NCBI RefSeq assembly: GCF_003752595.1 | Contig: NZ_RKIJ01000010.1 | Location: forward strand, 405,100 to 469,099 | Length of the DNA: 64,000 nt | Reading direction: 5' to 3' | Source of the DNA: Cellulomonas sp. PhB143 | Lineage (GTDB): Bacteria > Actinomycetota > Actinomycetes > Actinomycetales > Cellulomonadaceae | The notes under the pieces: generated by a model | Told to the model about the DNA's origin: nothing | What the model saw: only the letters and a program-made list of their open reading frames with translations | Databases searched by the model: none | Part shown: piece by piece, positions 61,514 through 64,000 of the stretch | Position numbering within the stretch: the stretch's first letter is position 1 | How the letters are laid out: every line of letters starts with the position of its first letter | Made by a program: the position numbers and the translations under genes

Positions 61514-62227
61514 ATGGGTGAGCACGGCACGGGTGAGCACGGCACGGGTGAGCACGGCACGGGTGAGCACGGCACGAACGGCTTCCGCGAGCGGGAGACC
61601 GTCCCTCCGTCGCGCGGCTGGTACGCGCGCGACGTGCTCGAGGTCGCGCACGACCTGCTGGGCACCTTTCTCACGCACCGCGACGCGGAGGGCGAGGTGA
61701 CGCTGCGCATCACCGAGGTCGAGGCCTACCGCGGCACGGACGACCCGGGCTCCCACGCGCGGGGCGGACGCACGGACCGCAACCGGTCGATGTTCGGCGA
61801 GCCCGGGCACCTGTACGTCTACCGCCACATGGGGCTGCACCACTGCGTCAACGTGGTCACGGGCGAGACGGGGGCGCCGTCGGCGGTGCTGCTGCGGGCG
61901 GGGGAGGTCGTGGCCGGCGTCTGCCTCGCGCGCGAGCGTCGGCTGCGCCGGGGCGCCGTGGACTCCGACCGGCAGATCGCGCGAGGGCCGGGCCGGCTCG
62001 CCGTCGCGCTCGGCATCGACCTGGCGGACGACGGCGCGGACGTCGCCGGGGCGTCGGGTCGGTTCGACCTGCGGCGGGCGCCGCGGGACCTGCGCGCGCC
62101 GGTCTCGCACGGGCCGCGCGTCGGTGTCGCCGGCGCGGGCGGCGACGCGGAGAGGTACGCCTGGCGGTTCTGGATCACCGACGAACGCACGGTCTCGTCC
62201 TATCGTCCCGCCTACCAGCGCGCCTGA
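61514..62227 (+). CDS. 3-methyladenine DNA glycosylase (AAG/MPG family)
   Basis: Base-excision repair enzyme for alkylated purines, 237 aa. The MPG fold shows A-R-D-V-L-E-V-A-H-D-L-L-G-T, E-V-E-A-Y-R-G-T-D-D-P-G-S-H-A with the catalytic Glu, and the nucleotide-flipping Tyr region Y-V-Y-R-H-M-G-L-H-H-C. The N-terminus carries four perfect G-E-H-G-T repeats (residues 2-21). ATG 61514 follows GGAG. A TACCCT hexamer at 61470-61475 may be its -10. Confidence 0.9.
   Translation: MGEHGTGEHGTGEHGTGEHGTNGFRERETVPPSRGWYARDVLEVAHDLLGTFLTHRDAEGEVTLRITEVEAYRGTDDPGSHARGGRTDRNRSMFGEPGHLYVYRHMGLHHCVNVVTGETGAPSAVLLRAGEVVAGVCLARERRLRRGAVDSDRQIARGPGRLAVALGIDLADDGADVAGASGRFDLRRAPRDLRAPVSHGPRVGVAGAGGDAERYAWRFWITDERTVSSYRPAYQRA
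61517..61576. repeat. Four perfect 15-bp tandem repeats
   Basis: GGTGAGCACGGCACG occurs four times head to tail with no mismatch, encoding (GEHGT)4 at the N-terminus of the DNA glycosylase. Changes in copy number would stay in frame. Confidence 0.95.
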
Positions 62228-62327
62228 GCCGCGGCGCACCGCCGTCGGCCCTGGGGCACGTGCGCGGGGCGGCGCACGCTCACGGCACAATGGGCACGCG
62301 CGGGCCGACCGGCGCGCGCAGAGGCTT

Positions 62328-62347
62328 CGCGGTGCACGTGCACCGCG
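62328..62347 (+). promoter_or_regulatory. 20-bp perfect palindrome before tyrS
   Basis: CGCGGTGC-ACGT-GCACCGCG is a perfect inverted repeat ending 5 nt before the tyrS Shine-Dalgarno. As DNA it could be an operator. As RNA it gives an 8-bp hairpin with a 4-nt loop next to the ribosome site. Confidence 0.6.
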
Positions 62348-62363
62348 TGACGAAGGAGCTGTG

Positions 62364-63623
62364 GTGAGCGAGATCCTCGACGAGCTCGAGTGGCGCGGCC
62401 TGATCGCGCAGACGACCGACGCCGACGCGCTGCGTGCGGCGCTGTCCGAGGGATCCGTGCACCTGTACTGCGGTTTCGACCCCACGGCACCGAGCCTGCA
62501 CATCGGCAACCTCGTGCAGATCCTCACCGTGCGCAGGCTGCAGGACGCCGGGCACCGGCCGTTCGCCCTCGTGGGCGGGGCGACGGGGCTGATCGGCGAC
62601 CCGAAGATGGCGGGGGAGCGCACGCTCAACCCTCGCGAGGTCGTCGAGGGCTGGGTCGAGCGCATCCGCGCGCAGATCGCACCCCTGCTGCGCTTCGACG
62701 GCCCGAACGCCGCCACGATGGTGAACAACCTCGACTGGACGGCACCGATGTCGGCCATCGACTTCCTGCGCGACGTCGGCAAGCACTACCGGTTGGGCAC
62801 GATGCTCGCCAAGGACACGGTGGCGCGCCGGCTGAGCAGCGAGGCGGGGATCAGCTTCACCGAGTTCAGCTACCAGATCCTGCAGGGCATGGACTTCCTG
62901 GAGCTGTACCGCCGGCACGGCGTGATGCTCCAGACCGGCGGTTCCGACCAGTGGGGCAACCTGCTGTCGGGGGTCGAGCTGATCCGCAGGGCCGAGGGCG
63001 TCGCCGCCCACGCGCTGACGACGCCGCTGATCACGAAGGCCGACGGGACCAAGTTCGGCAAGACCGAGTCGGGGACGGTGTGGCTGGACCCCGGGCTGAC
63101 GAGCCCGTACGCGTTCTACCAGTTCTGGGTGAACGCCGACGACGCCGACGTCGTCCGGTTCCTGAAGATCTTCACCTTCCGCACGCGGGAGGAGATCGAG
63201 GAGCTGGAGCGAGCGGTGTCCGAGCGGCCGGCCGCCCGGGAGGCGCAGCGGGTGCTCGCCTCCGACGTCACGACCCTCGTCCACGGGCAGGGGGCGACCC
63301 AGGCGGTGATCGCGGCGAGCCAGGCCCTCTTCGGGCGGGGGGAGCTCGGCTCGCTCGACGGGCCGACCCTGGCAGCGGCGGTCGCAGAGCTGCCCAGGGC
63401 GGAGGTGGCCGTCGGTACGGCCGTGGTCGACGTGCTCGTCGCGACGGGCCTCGTGGCGTCCAAGGGCGCGGCGCGTCGGGCGATCACCGAGGGCGGGGCG
63501 TACCTGAACAACGTCAAGGTCACGGACCCGGACGCCGTGCTCGGGGCCGGCGCGGTCCTCGCGGAGCGCTACGTGGTGCTGCGCCGGGGGAAGCGGACGC
63601 TGGCCGTCGCAGAGGTGCGCTGA
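62364..63623 (+). CDS. tyrS: Tyrosyl-tRNA synthetase
   Basis: Class I synthetase, 419 aa. It has Y-C-G-F-D-P-T-A-P-S-L-H-I-G-N-L with the HIGH-type motif, G-G-S-D-Q-W-G-N, the KMSKS-type loop K-F-G-K-T, and a C-terminal S4 domain for tRNA binding (about 350-415). GTG 62364 was preferred to GTG 62361 because AAGGAG lies 5 nt upstream of it. Bacterial TyrZ/TyrS subtypes are not separated here. Confidence 0.96.
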   Translation: MSEILDELEWRGLIAQTTDADALRAALSEGSVHLYCGFDPTAPSLHIGNLVQILTVRRLQDAGHRPFALVGGATGLIGDPKMAGERTLNPREVVEGWVERIRAQIAPLLRFDGPNAATMVNNLDWTAPMSAIDFLRDVGKHYRLGTMLAKDTVARRLSSEAGISFTEFSYQILQGMDFLELYRRHGVMLQTGGSDQWGNLLSGVELIRRAEGVAAHALTTPLITKADGTKFGKTESGTVWLDPGLTSPYAFYQFWVNADDADVVRFLKIFTFRTREEIEELERAVSERPAAREAQRVLASDVTTLVHGQGATQAVIAASQALFGRGELGSLDGPTLAAAVAELPRAEVAVGTAVVDVLVATGLVASKGAARRAITEGGAYLNNVKVTDPDAVLGAGAVLAERYVVLRRGKRTLAVAEVR

Positions 63624-63674
63624 GGGCCAGGGCCACCGCCCGGACCGGTGTGCCGGGGGTCACCTCGAGCCGGC

Positions 63675-63703
63675 TTGGAGCACGGCCGGGCCCCCTGTAG
63701 TGT
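63675..63703 (+). promoter_or_regulatory. rRNA operon promoter P1
   Basis: TTGGAG and TAGTGT separated by exactly 17 nt, the first of three promoters between tyrS and the rRNA leader. Confidence 0.65.
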
Positions 63704-63761
63704 TCTTCTTGTCAGCCCGACAGGGAGGACCGGACACCGCAGATTCTCCGGAATTGGTGGC

Positions 63762-63790
63762 TGGACCCTCGGGTGATCATCCTCTAAGAT
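63762..63790 (+). promoter_or_regulatory. rRNA operon promoter P2
   Basis: TGGACC and TAAGAT separated by 17 nt. Confidence 0.6.
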
Positions 63791-63890
63791 GGTAGGCGCT
63801 CCACGCCCGCCGTCACGGAGGGTGCGGACCCGCGCTGCGGGGCCAACCACACATCGACTTGCCGGGCACGTCCCGGTGCGGAGAGCGTGG

Positions 63891-63919
63891 TTGCCCAGCC
63901 GGATCGGGTCTGGTAAGTT
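63891..63919 (+). promoter_or_regulatory. rRNA operon promoter P3
   Basis: TTGCCC and TAAGTT separated by 17 nt, followed by GGAGAAGTTGCCCC as in other actinobacterial rRNA promoters. Confidence 0.7.
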
Positions 63920-64000
63920 GGAGAAGTTGCCCCGGGTTCGGGTGCTCCACGGTGTGGGGTGGTCGGGACGGTGCGCGTCGGTTGTTTGAGAACTCAACAG
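63920..64000 (+). other. rRNA leader with boxA antitermination site
   Basis: The window ends in TTGTTTGAGAACTCAACAG (63982-64000), the boxA-type sequence normally found upstream of actinobacterial 16S rRNA genes. The 16S gene itself lies beyond the edge. From 63624 to here there is no protein-coding gene; the space holds only these promoters and the leader. Confidence 0.85.

Noticed and set aside
63920..64000. Start of the 16S rRNA gene inside the window
   Set aside because: The sequence stops at boxA; mature 16S 5' sequence is not reached.

Overview
The window is chromosomal housekeeping DNA from a very GC-rich actinobacterium. Gene order fits Micrococcales and looks most like Cellulomonadaceae or a close relative. 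Supporting signs are: a dcw cluster without ftsA or ddl that runs into pgeF-sepF-yggT-divIVA; GTG starts and ATGA/GTGA overlaps almost everywhere; TANNNT -10 elements placed 6-7 nt before a start codon (leaderless transcripts); a PriA-type HisA; and a MurE whose amino-acid-recognition loop reads D-D-P-H rather than the diaminopimelate-type D-N-P-R. The last point agrees with the ornithine-type wall of Cellulomonas, but that link is an inference. Taxonomy was judged by eye, without any database search.

Layout. 1-17964: mraZ operator, then mraZ-rsmH-ftsL-ftsI-murE-murF-mraY-murD-ftsW-murG-murC-ftsQ-ftsZ-pgeF-sepF-yggT, which is peptidoglycan precursor synthesis plus the septal machine, all on +. 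18151-25506: divIVA, a TraR/DksA-like protein that has lost zinc ligands, lspA, rluD, a GNAT acetyltransferase, dnaE and a PPOX/F420-type oxidoreductase. 25521-35748: an S4 RNA-binding protein and a MOSC protein (-), then histidine genes hisD, hisC, hisB, a conserved unknown, hisH and priA, with a large RecQ-phosphoribosyltransferase fusion (-) and a Rieske lipoprotein inserted after hisD; an SseB-type protein closes the run. 35765-40373 (-): a GerW/YtfJ-like protein, a DUF1844/coiled-coil/trypsin-like lipoprotein operon, and a fur-katA pair. 40485-43484: the structured infC leader, infC (ATC start), rpmI, rplT and a SpoU rRNA methyltransferase. 43501-48992: pheS-pheT, a coupled SDR dehydrogenase and a YceI protein. 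49017-50914: a TPP riboswitch controlling a ThiD-TenA fusion, overlapped by a small membrane protein. 50911-60823: quinone oxidoreductase (-) divergent from a complete arginine cluster argC-J-B-D-F-R-G-H. 60828-63623: a P-loop kinase-like protein, a 3-methyladenine DNA glycosylase and tyrS. 63675-64000: three stacked promoters and the boxA-containing leader of an rRNA operon whose 16S gene lies beyond the right edge.

How the parts work together. The left third makes lipid II and assembles the divisome, with DivIVA directing polar growth. The middle supplies histidine, DNA replication and repair functions and the peroxide defence pair. The right part supplies translation factors (IF3, L35, L20, PheRS, TyrRS, rRNA) together with thiamine salvage and arginine synthesis. 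No insertion sequence, prophage, CRISPR array, tRNA gene or resistance cassette was seen. The interest lies in regulatory architecture (MraZ boxes, leaderless promoters, a noncanonical infC start, a riboswitch that contains the ribosome binding site, hairpins bridging convergent stop codons) and in unusual proteins (RecQ-PRT fusion, Cys-depleted TraR/DksA, MurE specificity loop, short tandem repeats).
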